Shown here one piece after another: positions 25,001-35,543 of a stretch of 64,000 nt of DNA. Both the position numbers and the translations under genes were made by a program. The notes beneath the pieces were generated by a model. That model saw only the letters and a program-made list of their open reading frames with translations, had not been told where the DNA came from and did not search any database. Numbering within the stretch: position 1 is the first letter of the stretch; every line of letters starts with the position of its first letter. Source of the stretch: Lepas anatifera (lineage: Eukaryota > Arthropoda > Thecostraca > Lepadidae); the NCBI GenBank assembly GCA_034440635.1, contig JAOTON010001068.1:62001-126000 (forward strand), in the 5' to 3' direction.

Positions 25001-25423
25001 TGGGACGCGACATTTTAGGATTCACCGAGAGTTGATCAGAGAGGGGAGGGGGGGGCACGTGCCCCCTTTGCCCTCCTGGATCCTCCTATGGGATGAAGTA
25101 AATATTCTAAGGACAATTTCTTCTGGTTATCCCTCCGTCCGGGTAGTTGAGGGAAAGGGAATTTTAGCCCCAAATATTTTTCTAATCTGACCGGCGTGCC
25201 AAACTGGAACCGGCTTGTCTCCAGCTCCCTGCAATGGTTCTCAATCCGTCGGATTTCCCTCTATTGGAGACCAGTTCCCCTGTTTTCTGACCAGCGGGAC
25301 ACGCTGTTCGCCGTTCGAAAATGTCTTTTGTGTCCTTTGCTGAAGGCCATTCTTGAAGGCTGACCGGTTTTCGTGCAAACCAAGAACCAGAAACCGGCCC
25401 AATAAAAAGCAGGGGTGGCTCTT

Positions 25424-25477
25424 CGAGATTATATGTGTTAATCTCGAGATTAATGTGTCTCGAGATTAATTAATAGT
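25424..25477 (+). repeat. Short minisatellite CGAGATTA(A)ATGTGT, left block
   Basis: Three imperfect copies of a 16-21 bp unit precede the TTAA-type elements. Further copies (CGAGATAAAACGTTAATC, CGAGATAAAACGTGTT, CGAGATTAAATGTG) follow at 27087-27143. The TTAA elements and a LINE end have all landed in this small array. Confidence 0.65.
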
Positions 25478-25481
25478 TTAA

Positions 25482-26500
25482 CCCTCGCCCCACCGGGGGC
25501 CATCGATGGCCCCCCTAAGGTTTTTCCGGGATAGCAGAAAGACGATGAGGCGCAGCACCGTGGTTGAGGGCTCTACCTCTCACTGCATCATTTTCCCACC
25601 ATCCCTGAAATTTTTTACCCCGGGTCACCCAAGGTCAGGTCACCAGACGAGTTCAACCAAGGTCACCTCACTTCAGCTTTAGAGCTCTGTAAGAGCTACA
25701 TTTCGGAGTCGATCGATTTGAAACTTCCTACACTTTAATACCCCTCCAGGGTCTACAAGGTGTATATCCGGGATTTTTTTATTTCGTGCCCTGAGGTCAG
25801 GTCACGAGGTGACCTCTCCCATTGAAAAAGCATGGGAAAAGCTGTCTTATGATCTAAAAGTCACAAAAACGATTGAAAATGCTCAGCTTGATCAGAAAAG
25901 CGTTTTTGGACACCCTTTCACGGATTCCAGGGGCCATATTTGCCCTTTGACATCCCCAAGGTCATCCAAGGTCACCAGGGGTCAAAAACAGTATTTTGAC
26001 AATAACTTTGACCTGTATAAGCTAGAGCGCTGAAACAAACACCATCGTGTTTGTCTCGTCATTGGCTTTCATTTGATATACGGCAAGGTCACTTTCTGAC
26101 CTTTCGTGACCTCAGGTCATACTAGGTCACGAGGTGACCTCTGGAGGTCAAACTACTGGCGGGAGGTCTTTACGCTTCCATAGCAGAAAAAGTACTGGCA
26201 ATTTCCTATCAAATGTACTTTCCCACACCTCAATAGCTCTAAGGGCATAAGAGTTATGCCCAGTTTGCTAAGCATTGCATATTTGAGTGAAAATAGCCGA
26301 TCTTGACCTAATTTGACCTCTGGAGGTCAAACCATTGACCTGAACACTAAAACATGTGAAGTAATTTCTTACTGAATTCACGCGAGCTTTCTAGTGCACT
26401 TTACAGATTTGCGCTAACGCCCATATTTTCGGAGTTAGAGGGGGCCATCGATGGCCCCCGGTGGGGCGAAGGTGGCGCCGGACCCCCGGTGGGGCGCAGG
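25482..26500 (-). mobile_element. Complete TTAA-type non-autonomous element (Z2), 1,019 bp
   Basis: TTAA flanks it at 25478-25481 and 26501-26504. The left end is CCCTCGCCCCACCGGGGG and the inverted right end CCTGCGCCCCACCGGGGG. A 20-bp palindrome GGGGGCCATCGATGGCCCCC lies just inside both ends (25495-25514, 26440-26459). The interior has many TGACCT/AGGTCA words and is the inverted counterpart of Z1 (1-631). TTAA duplication with CCC-type ends points to a piggyBac-like MITE; no transposase is present. Confidence 0.8.
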
Positions 26501-26504
26501 TTAA

Positions 26505-27074
26505 CACGCGCATTGACGGGAGGCGGGTACCCGCCCCCCCGTCTGGTTTTTCGGATAGAACATAAAAACGGCGGCGCGTAGCGCCGCCGCACTTGTATCC
26601 ATACGCGTATATTAACAGTAAAAACGCAGTACATGGTAAAACATACACTCCTAACACTAGGCAAAGATAACTAGGCAGGGGCGCCGCCACGGAATTTAAG
26701 CCATCACACATTTATTAGGTAGGTACTTAACACACTCGGGTAAAAAATAAACTCGGGTTAAAAAACTTGACATACCCTCTCTCATCATTTTACAACTTTT
26801 GTCAAAATTTTAAGGTTAGGTCATCTCAGGTCAGGTCACCAGTACAGGTCAAGTGACCTGACCTCAAAGTTTAAGACAACATAAGTCGGAACAAAGTGAA
26901 CTTATCCGATTGAAGTGACCTGACAAAATGGTTAAAATATTTCGATGGAGAAGCGTATGGGCTACCCAAAGCCGTTTACCATTTTTCACTACCTACCGTG
27001 GTTCTGGAGGTTTTAGGGGGTACCCGCGCCCCCTGTCAAAGCGAAGGTGGCTCAGAGCCCCGTCAATGCGCGTG
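26505..27074 (-). mobile_element. Complete TTAA-type non-autonomous element (Z3), 570 bp
   Basis: It lies between TTAA 26501-26504 (shared with Z2) and TTAA 27075-27078. The left end CACGCGCATTGACGGG is exactly inverted at the right end. Inside the left end are the palindrome GGCGGGTACCCGCC (26522-26535) and a perfect hairpin: CGGCGGCGC at 26569-26577 pairs with 26581-26589 around a GTA loop. The interior carries AGGTCA words and matches, inverted, module ii of unit X. It shows that the module cassettes of X are transposon ends. Confidence 0.8.
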
Positions 27075-27143
27075 TTAATCTGGTAAAACAACGAGATAAA
27101 ACGTTAATCCGTACGAGATAAAACGTGTTCGAGATTAAATGTG

Positions 27144-27502
27144 GCGGTCTCCTAGGGCGGACCACCCTGAAAGACCACCTGGGCCTTTCACGGCAGGAGA
27201 GTGTGGAGGTGGAGCGCCTGCGCATTGGCCACTCCCTTCTCCTGTGCAGCTACCGAAAGAGGATCGGCCTGGACCCGGAGGCCACGTTACAGGAATGCAA
27301 CGATGGAGAGGACGAGATCCTCCACCACCTTCTGACTCGCTGCCCTGCGTGCGCTGACCTGCGCTAGGACATATTTGGACGGGACGACCCGCCCATCCGG
27401 GAAGCGCTGGCGGACCCACGACGGCTGGCGATGTTCCTGCGGCGGTTGGGGCGCCTGCAGGGCGCCCCCTCCCATATGGCCGGAACACTCAATCAATCAA
27501 TC
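27144..27502 (+). pseudogene. 5'-truncated LINE insertion, ORF2 C-terminus
   Basis: AGATTAAATGTG occurs at 27132-27143 and 27503-27514, a 12-bp target duplication. The insert ends in a (TCAA)n tail. The plus frame gives a C-terminal LINE domain with VERLRIGHSLLLCSYRKRIG and the pattern C-x-D-x-E-x2-LHHLLTRCP, typical of the region after the reverse transcriptase in I, R1 and Jockey-type elements. A TAG at 27365-27367 interrupts it, after which the same frame continues with DIFGRDDPPIREALADPRRL. It is high in GC compared with its surroundings, consistent with recent arrival of a truncated copy. Confidence 0.75.
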
Positions 27503-27514
27503 AGATTAAATGTG

Positions 27515-28479
27515 TCCGTCGACATCTAAATCTTTGATATAATTGTAATTCTTTGGTCTCCGGAGAATATAAAAACACGTAGTCTAGAGAACCGGAGAAT
27601 AGCTGAATGTGATACGGAAGAATAACTCTTGATATGCGTCAGAACTGGGGAACCAGAGAGCAGCCACCACGATCCTTGGATGAACTAACAAAAGTGTGGA
27701 ACGCACCACGAACCCAAACCTGATCACTTTTTGTTTCAGAGGGAACGTTTGTTGTGTGTTGCAGGTTGGAGATGGACTGGCCACCTCACTCCTCTGTCCG
27801 TGGTGGTAGCTCTTTCTAATTTTTTTCGTATATATATATATACAAGATTTAAGAATACATTGTTTTTTACTTCAAGTTGAGTTAGTTTCTGATCAGGGCA
27901 CATCAAGAAAATATACCTCAAAATTATAGCCTGGAACAGTTCGTATTAAACAAAAAGGATTCTATAATTAATCTTAACATTGGTAGTCACAGAGTCTAAA
28001 CCTAAGAAGACGCATCGCAGCTTTAAGACAAGCAAGCTGTTAGCCTCATGAGTGACATTTGTTTATGAAAATGATAAGCGTTTATTTTTAATACTTCGGA
28101 GTTCGGAAACGGTCCTTTCTCATAATAGAACAAACAATTCCAGAAGCACCTCATATAACATCATATCATTATATAAAATAGTATATCAACCGTTATTTTT
28201 ATTAGATTGTTTATTAGATTATCTACGTTGATAAGATATTTCATGACCAGCCTCCTCGAATCATAGTTGCAAAATGGGGCTAATACACTGATAAATATTC
28301 AGGTACATCCCTTCACCAAAATTCTCATAATATAATAGGTGAACACATACATTTTTAGTCAGAGTGCTAGGATAACCTCGAATCGAGTTCCAATATTTGA
28401 ATATTCCAGTACTGAATTGCATTATTCCAGCATTCGATTTCCAAATCAGATCTAAATTTCAAGCCTTGGTCACACTATG
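27515..28479. other. AT-rich stretch without recognisable gene
   Basis: Only short frames occur. A short TA tract lies near 27827-27842. I see no repeat shared with the rest of the window. Confidence 0.5.
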
Positions 28480-28660
28480 ACCAAAAGTTTTCGCTTAGTG
28501 TATTATGAGGATTCTGACGAGGGGCTGTGCCCGAATATGTGATCACAGTGTGATCACAGGCTCCATTTTGTGTCAAGAATTCGAGAGGCAAAGCCATGAA
28601 ACATCTTACCAATTTATAATCATGCTCCTCGGCTACGCAATGCAAAATTCATCTACTTTT
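28480..28660 (+). mobile_element. Penelope-like terminal remnant with hammerhead-like core
   Basis: CTGACGA, stem GGGC-TGT-GCCC and GAA at 28514-28535 form a hammerhead-like core. They are followed by AATTCGAGAGGCAAAGCCATG, CATCTTACCA and ATGCTCCTCGGC, which parallel the right arm and tail of the palindromic element at 15667-15987. This is a single, non-palindromic copy. Flanking duplication was not found. Confidence 0.5.
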
Positions 28661-28858
28661 AAAAACCAACAGATATCAGTTGATCAATGAGGCTTATATT
28701 CAATCTCACAAAAACATTAAAAATAATAACCTACCAGGAAATTACAAGCGAGTGATAAACCTCGGCAGGTGAGAAACGCGTGCAACAATCAGGTCTGCGA
28801 GTCCCCAACGAGCAGTCTTCCGAGTGCAACGTGGACTAGAGGATATAACTCAGTACGT

Positions 28859-28874
28859 CAGTGACGGATCCAGG
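28859..28874 (+). repeat. Orphan hAT-like terminus
   Basis: CAGTGACGGATCCAGG followed by a T run and a G run looks like the end of another hAT family. Similar words are at 33627-33641 (CAGTGGCGGATTCAG) and, inverted, at 62646-62660. No partner end with an 8-bp duplication was found for any of them. Confidence 0.3.
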
Positions 28875-29369
28875 CCAATGTTTTTTGTGGGGGGGGGGGG
28901 GAGGACAGGGTCCAAAATCGTGAATACACATTTTTTAAAGGTCGGTGAAAATCGCAGAGTTTGGGAGGAAAGTAAATTTTCCCTGAACCCACCAGTGGGT
29001 ATGCAGCTCCTAGCTTCCAGTCCTTGAAGTGCACTCTAAGAAGGCTGGGAGCGAACCAAATACTGAGTGTACATCAAAAGCATAACAGATTTTGCATCTG
29101 TCCACAATAAGTGCTACACGGTTTGATAAAATGTTCACCGCAATAGTCTGAGCACAGAGGTGTCACTTATTATTTTCGCCGACTTTCGCACGTACGACCA
29201 CCAACAAAATCTGACCACTTGATTTTTTACTATAAAGACCCTTTGCATTACTAGTTTTCTTACCTTTAGGCTAAAAAATACTTTTAATGGCATGTTTTAC
29301 TGAGGTCCTCAGATGATTTGCCTTAATATACCGCGATAAACACAACTTACGCACATACATGAACGTATA

Positions 29370-29539
29370 CTGCGGGCACACAGGCAGACGACCGAGGTGC
29401 ACTCAGGCAGGTTCGTGTTCAATGCAAAAAACTGCTGGCTGTGGTACTCTGCCAACTCTGGGATTCCATTGCTCGTCCTCTGAAGCTTGTCTTCCAGCAC
29501 CAGGCGTAATTTGCGATAGTCACTGTCGAGGGGCAGCAC
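29370..29539 (-). CDS. Possible coding exon or gene fragment, unidentified
   Basis: On the minus strand a frame reads LPLDSDYRKLRLVLED, then KLQRTSNGIPELAEYHSQQF, then FALNTNLPEC. Its mixed charged and hydrophobic composition and its preference for C or G at third positions resemble coding sequence more than the surrounding AT-rich DNA does. An AG precedes the frame (complement of 29540-29541), but no good pyrimidine tract or donor is clear. I do not recognise the protein. A second frame is also open across part of it, so coding status is doubtful. It may be a captured exon or a decayed transposase piece. Confidence 0.25.
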
Positions 29540-29705
29540 CTGATTATTTCTGTTTTGCGTTCAGCTTGCTGGGGTAGGCTCTTCTTAAATTAGAAGATAT
29601 TTTCACATCAGGAACAAATGGGACCAAATAAATGGTACCAATAAAATATCACAAGCCCACAATGAAAGCAAACAAGATATCACTGAATCTTGTTTTAAAC
29701 ATATG

Positions 29706-29828
<123 letters not shown>

Positions 29829-30339
29829 CAAGACCAAAGACATCCCCAAAGACGATCTATAGTCTAGATCATGGGTTTGTGGAGGGGTCAGGTGGAACCA
29901 TGCAAATTCATGCTTTTTTATAAATTACAATACATTATTTCAACACTGGCCCACAATAGGAAACAAATATTCCAAATTTCAGGTCTATGGGAGAATCGGT
30001 CTGATTGGGTTCATCCCATTCAAACTAACAAACAAAATGATCATACACAAGCTGGTCCTTTGGGACGATAGCTTGATGATACACAGCAGCTACAAAAGAC
30101 AGGTTTTCTAGTAAACAAATTTCCTCTTTGAAGCGACCCGCCTAATCTTTCATATATTCTTCCAGGAAAACACAAAAATTGCATCACCCAAGACTGCCCC
30201 CCTGTCATTCCTACATGACTATCCATACTCTTTGTTCACAATTATATTGTTGTATTGGGTACACTCCTAGTGTTTCAAATCATAATACATCTTATCCTAG
30301 TTTTCCTTCAGTTCATTTTTAATATCAGTTATAAAAAGC

Positions 30340-30435
30340 ATGCAGATGGGCATTTTCAGAGGGCAAATGGATGAATTCATCTGCAGATGGGCATGAATGC
30401 AGATGGGCATTTTTCGAGGGCAGATGGATGAATTC
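30340..30435 (+). repeat. Short tandem duplication
   Basis: GCAGATGGGCATTTTCAGAG, GGCAAATGGATGAATTCATC and a near-identical second copy (GCAGATGGGCATTTTTCGAG, GGCAGATGGATGAATTCATG) are joined by GCAGATGGGCATGAAT. The unit is about 60 bp. Confidence 0.8.
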
Positions 30436-30714
30436 ATGCTACAGTCACTTTCATGTCTGGAAACAAACAGTAGCACTTGAAATATAAGTAAATGGATCTG
30501 ATAAGTAGATAGGAGTACACTGACTACTATGGACTGTATGGTACCAAAATAAATGGAAAATCTGTTTCAATCTGTAAAATTAATAAAAAACATTTTCATA
30601 CTTAAAAGAAGGTAAGCTAAGCAGCAAATGCACTAGCATGCACACATTGTGCAGAGCCAGTATTTGTAACAGGTAGAAATTTGTAATTCAAATTACAAGC
30701 TTGATATAGACTTT

Positions 30715-32315
30715 TGAAACAATTTGAATTTTTGCCATCCATCTTTGCTGGCCACCAATGCTTATTGAGGTTTTGTGTAGTGAGTGTAGTGAGTTAGTCA
30801 AACACTAATCCTATCAAGTATGGGCAATGCATTTAATGTTTCTGTTCTGCATTAATTAGGTTCATGAAGTTGCCAAAAAGCAAATTGTATGCTTAATTGA
30901 TAACTATTCATTTTGGCCCACTGTTATAGCTGTGGTCTCGTTTCGTCTGTCAACACCAATCAGCGAGCAGCATTGAGTCCCAGTCTGCAAAGTATGGCAG
31001 CAGGCTAGACGAGTCACACCAGCCACCTAAAATCATTGCACTGCCAGACACCAAAAATTCACACCAAACTGCTATATACCATAGAGAAAAATGCACCCTT
31101 CCCTACCCACACAATGCAATGCTACCTCTTGTATTAGTTAGTTAAATACTTGTTATAAGGTCCCCTTCTGTGTCTTTATAACCATTCAGCCATTATTTGT
31201 TTGGTTTTCAGTGTCACCTTCCTTGCACTAGGGTGCACAAATATTGTAAATATAAAGTTAGACCAAAAAGAGAGGGAATATGGGCAATTCAAAAATAATA
31301 TGCTTAAATAATCATTGGGGAATTGCCATCACCAAATGATTTTCACCTATTTTGGTACACAAGTTCACCTGTGGAACAATAAAATGAGGACTTTTTGGCA
31401 TTGACACTGCTCATAAGCCTTGTTCCGTCTGCCAGCACAGCCTTGTCCGCGAGCCCTCGAGCCTCTCCTCCTAGAAAAGAAATACCACAACTGTCTCTAG
31501 TATGTGCTATGGCTAATCAGACAAAAATGAACCAGAATACTTATCTACCAATCACAAAAAAGTATGCTACCACTGTTGTGCTGTTACTGTTTTTCCAGCA
31601 GCACCACAGCAGGTAGCCAGCCTGTAAATCTAAGATTGGTTCTAAGATTGGTTCTCAGGGAGAGGCTATAGCCATGTGACATACACTCAATCCAGTGTGC
31701 AAAGTATGGCATTTTCAACGAGATCTCGTCAGGGTGAGTGCCCTAGGAGACAAGAGTGAGTGGTGTGAAGTTCATCAACCTGGTGTGAATTTCCCAGACT
31801 GGTGCAAGGAAGGTGACACTGAAAACCAAACAAATAATGGCTGAATGGTTATAAAGACACAGGAGGGGACCTTATAACAAGTATTTAACTAACTAATACA
31901 AGAGTTAGCATTGCATTGTGTGGGTAGGAAAGGGTGCATTTTTCTCTATGGTATATAGCAGTTTGATGTGAATTTTTGGTGTCTGGCAGTGCAATGATTT
32001 TAGGTGGCTGGTGTGACTCGTCTAGCCTGCTGCCATACTTTGCAGACTGGGACTCAATGCTGCTCGCTGATTGGTGTTGTCAGACGAAACGAGACCACAG
32101 CTATAACAGTGGGCCAAAATGAATAGTTATCAATTAAGCATACAATTTGCTTTTTGGCAACTTCATGAACCTAATTAATGCAGAACAGAAACATTAAATG
32201 CATTGCCCATACTTGATAGGATTAGTGTTTGACTAACTCACTACACTCACTACACAAAACCTCAATAAGCATTGGTGGCCAGCAAAGATGGATGGCAAAA
32301 ATTCAAATTGTTTCA
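30715..32315. repeat. Long inverted repeat, 514-bp arms
   Basis: The left arm 30715-31228 is the reverse complement of the right arm 31802-32315, with only scattered mismatches and equal length. The spacer is 573 bp (31229-31801). The arms begin TGAAACAATTTGAATTTTTG. No target duplication is evident outside the arms, and neither arms nor spacer hold a recognisable protein. It could be a foldback element or two copies of one repeat inserted head to head; a transcript through it would form a long double-stranded RNA. Confidence 0.85.
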
Positions 32316-32379
32316 TTAACTTTTCACGCATAGATTTTTTACCTCTAAGAAAATCTCAATTGACCACATCAAAGGCTCA

Positions 32380-32510
32380 AAATATTCTACGTGCAGATTA
32401 CCGACGATATGTTGATCCACGAGACCGGAGAGGCGACAATCTCCTCGTCCGAAAAAACCACCCAAAGCTTTCTTCATGCCTCAAAGGAGGCTCTTCTGGA
32501 TCGCGCTACC
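32380..32510 (+). CDS. Possible short exon, unidentified
   Basis: One plus frame reads ITDDMLIHETGEATISSSEK followed by TTQSFLHASKEALLDRATR. It is preceded by TACGTGCAG and followed by CCCGTATCT, weak but possible splice signals. An overlapping frame of about 80 residues is also open. I recognise neither. Like the minus-strand candidate near 29370-29539, it sits in unique sequence within the giant hAT insertion. Confidence that it codes is low. Confidence 0.2.
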
Positions 32511-33102
32511 CGTATCTTTTTATTGTATCATTTTAGCTGCAATGCAATCATGCAATAACGAACAATTATTAATTATAATCTTTAGGGTATTCGGGCCTGA
32601 CCGCAGCGCTAATTAGTGTTATAGAATTTGTATTCATATCTTCGCGTTTGCCGCGGTTTTTGAAATGGTGAATATCGATAGTTCATCGGTAGCCATGATG
32701 ACATCACATTGATGTAAGATAAGCCCACGTGACCAGATCCTATAAGGACTGGGCTTCTGATTGGTTGATGGTATTTCTTTAAAGTCCTATATTTCTCTTT
32801 CAAAAGCGTTTTGGAAATATATTTTTATAGAATAATTTTTGATGTTATAGGTTTTAGCTACTGAACTGCTTTAAAAGAAATGTTTGACATTTTTTCATAT
32901 ATAAATTGATAGCTATAGCCGGGTCTACGTCACTTTATCGTTACCATAAGGACTCGGTAAAGTCGTCTATAAATGTTGCCTTTGAGGCCGATTTTCAGGC
33001 ATTTTGAGCCTGAATTTGCAAAAATGAGAATATGACTTCTGAAACAACTTTTTGTAACCTTTTGATCTAGCCAATAAAAATTTTTGCGACAATGTCCCTT
33101 TA

Positions 33103-33383
33103 AAGGGAATGTGCCACCTTCATAACATGATTTTAACTGAGATAGCTAAGTTGTAAAGCAAGTCGGAAAACCCGGTTCTCAATATATCATTTGTCCTGAA
33201 ACTCAAAATGTCCGTTGAGAAAAGCTAAAAACTACCGAAAATGTACCCCTCAAGGACAATGTCCAGGTGATTTCCTTTGATACAACAGCGTCCAACGCCG
33301 GGTGGCAGTACCGGGTTTTCCGACTTGCTTTACAACTTGGCTATTACAGTTAAAATCACGTTATGAAGGTGCCACATTCCCTT
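33103..33383. mobile_element. TA-type MITE, 281 bp
   Basis: TA lies on each side (33101-33102, 33384-33385). The terminal inverted repeats start AAGGGAATGTG and extend about 77 bp with a handful of mismatches, including ACCTTCATAAC and AAGTTGTAAAGCAAGTCGG. The spacer is about 125 bp. TA target and long inverted repeats fit a Tc1/mariner-type MITE. No coding capacity. Confidence 0.85.
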
Positions 33384-33389
33384 TAGGGC

Positions 33390-33563
33390 ATGGAGGATCT
33401 GACGCTGGATAAGTTTGTGGGCACGCAGTCCCATCCCATGTTTGAAAGCCTGTCGGTTGACACGTCATTTCTGGCTGAGTGCCCGCCATGGCACGGTATC
33501 CCAGGTTACGATAGGCTGGAGGCCTTCATACGAAACCTGCATTCGGCGAACAACCCAGCATAG
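33390..33563 (+). CDS. Short open frame of 57 codons, unidentified
   Basis: ATG at 33390 opens a frame MEDLTLDKFVGTQSHPMF followed by a stretch containing AECPPWHGIPGYDRLEAFI, ending at TAG 33561-33563. The composition is protein-like and unlike the flanking repeats. The MITE ends 6 bp upstream, so the beginning of an older frame may have been displaced. No family recognised; could be an exon remnant or chance. Confidence 0.2.
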   Translation: MEDLTLDKFVGTQSHPMFESLSVDTSFLAECPPWHGIPGYDRLEAFIRNLHSANNPA

Positions 33564-34630
33564 AGAGGGGCTAGGCTGATAAATTACTATATCGGTTGCC
33601 TTACTAAGAATGAGGAGAGCCGACAGCAGTGGCGGATTCAGCCGGCAGGTTTGGGGACAAGCTAAAGTCGATGAGAAAAAAACGTCACGCGGTGATAGCA
33701 TACCACAATTTAACTAAGCTGTGGGGGTAAGCTGAAGAGTCGATAAGCAGAATAAAAAAACGTCGCCGGGTCAAAGCTGTAGCCACAAGATGCTTGTTTT
33801 GCTATCCAGGGCTCAATTTTTGCTCTGAAGTTGGGTGGCTGGGTTTAAAGTTGAGAGTTCAAGCACCAAAACCTTGCTTGTAGACTAAAAATGAGTCCGG
33901 GCAAAAACGAGGTCGACAGCTTTGGGGAGGGGTGCAAACATAGTATTGCCCCTAGATTTTCTGTTTTGGGGGAATGTATTCCCCCCCAACCACCACTGGC
34001 CAACAGCACCTACTGCAAGTTGTAGAGCATTGCCACCAGCCGTTTCCCGACACTAGGAAATTAGTTCTGGCGTACACCTCTGGCCAGGTACCCTCCAGAA
34101 GGATGTTTATATGTAGCAATGAACTTTTGTTCCATATTGAATAGCGTGTATGTGTCTTGAAACTGTATCTTTCTAGTCTGGGGGTCAATAATAATGTTAT
34201 AAAAACAGTGTTTTGCCTGACCATACAAGGAAAAACAACCAGATATTCGGATCAGGGTTGTGTACCTTATAACACAATATGGTTCTATGTAAAACAAAGA
34301 ACGTGAAGTACCTAATTGTAGTGGAAATAAGTCGGAATGCCATGTAAACAATAGATAAAAGATAGTTCTTACAAAACATAGCCAAAAAGAGAAGAAAATA
34401 TAAGACACACTACGCTGTAGTCCTGCATTACGATGGAAATACCGAAATAGTTCGTGTTCAAGCGTTGCAGTCTCCATAGGGAGCTATGGGTAAAACTTCA
34501 AGCGATTTGCGCTGGGGTCAAATATTAATTTAAATACCTGATTTTTTGCACAATTTCGTTTCAGGTCACACTCAACGGGAAAAAGAAAGGTAAACACCAA
34601 CTTTTAAAACTTTGTTAATTTTGGGACACC
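33564..34630. other. Stretch without recognisable gene
   Basis: Unique-looking sequence between the small frame and the duplicated hAT terminus. A reverse-strand frame of about 138 residues exists at 34061-34477 but has no recognisable motif and a skewed aromatic-rich composition. Confidence 0.5.
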
Positions 34631-34631
34631 C

Positions 34632-35543
34632 TAGGGCACATGATCACCTCCAGGGGGCACCAGATGAGCTCCACCCGTACGATTATTGGCGACAATGAGG
34701 CATTATCTGGAAACTGATTACGTGCCTATACTCTTCCCGGGTGCTTGGAAAGGCGATAGAATGCTCTAGCTGACCAAAAAGGCACTTAATTGTCAAACAA
34801 TAGTTGAAATCGCTAAATGCGGTCTAGTTCCAACTAGGTTCAACGGCGTAGGGCACTAAATTTCGAGCGGCACGGCCCAAAGGGGGTACACCACCTGGCA
34901 ATCAAAAGGGCACCCGGCACCGATGGGGGCACGTGCCCCCTGTGCCCCCTGGCTGCGGCCCTGGACAGTAGATAAACTACGGGAGGCCTTAAATAAGTTC
35001 AGGGGGCCCGGATCAGCTCAAGGGGCACTAAAACAGCTAATAGGGCACCAGGCAAGCTCGGAGGCATCAGACTAACTCAGAGAGCATTATATAGATTCAG
35101 AAGCCACAATTATTTTCTCAGGGGGGGCACCAGATTGACTACGAGGGCATCAGTTCAGCTCAGAGGGCACATGATCAGCTCCAGGGTTCAAGACCAGCGC
35201 TCAGGGGGCACCAGATGAGCTCAAGGGGCACCAGATTAGTTCTGCCCAATTGATTATTGGCGACGATGAGGCAATATCTGGAAACGGATCACATGCCTAT
35301 ACTCTTCCCGGGTGCTTGGAAAGGCGACAGAATGCCCTAACTGACCAAAAAGGCACTTAATTGTCAAACAATAGTTTAAATCACTAAATGCAGTCTAGTT
35401 CCATCTAGGCTCAACGGCGTAGGGCACTAAATTTCGAGCGGCACGGCCCAAAGAGGGCACACCACCTGGCAGTCAAAAGGGCACCGCGGCACCGATGGGG
35501 GGGCACGTGCCCCCTGGTGCCCCCCGCCCTGGCTGCGCCCCTG
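34632..35543 (+). repeat. Duplicated right terminus of the giant hAT
   Basis: A block at about 34632-34966 is repeated at about 35168-35543. Both contain TTATTGGCGACAATGAGGC or its one-base variant, TACTCTTCCCGGGTGCTTGG, and TTGTCAAACAATAG. Both end in CTGGCTGCG(G/C)CCCTG, a hAT terminus. Only the outer copy abuts the 8-bp duplication. The segment between holds about 28-bp repeat units like those at 23420-24690. Confidence 0.8.

Noticed and set aside
27139..27488. Overlapping 70-117 residue frames on both strands of the LINE fragment
   Set aside because: Only the frame with the RIGHS and HHLLTRCP motifs matches a known protein region; the others are shadows in GC-rich DNA.
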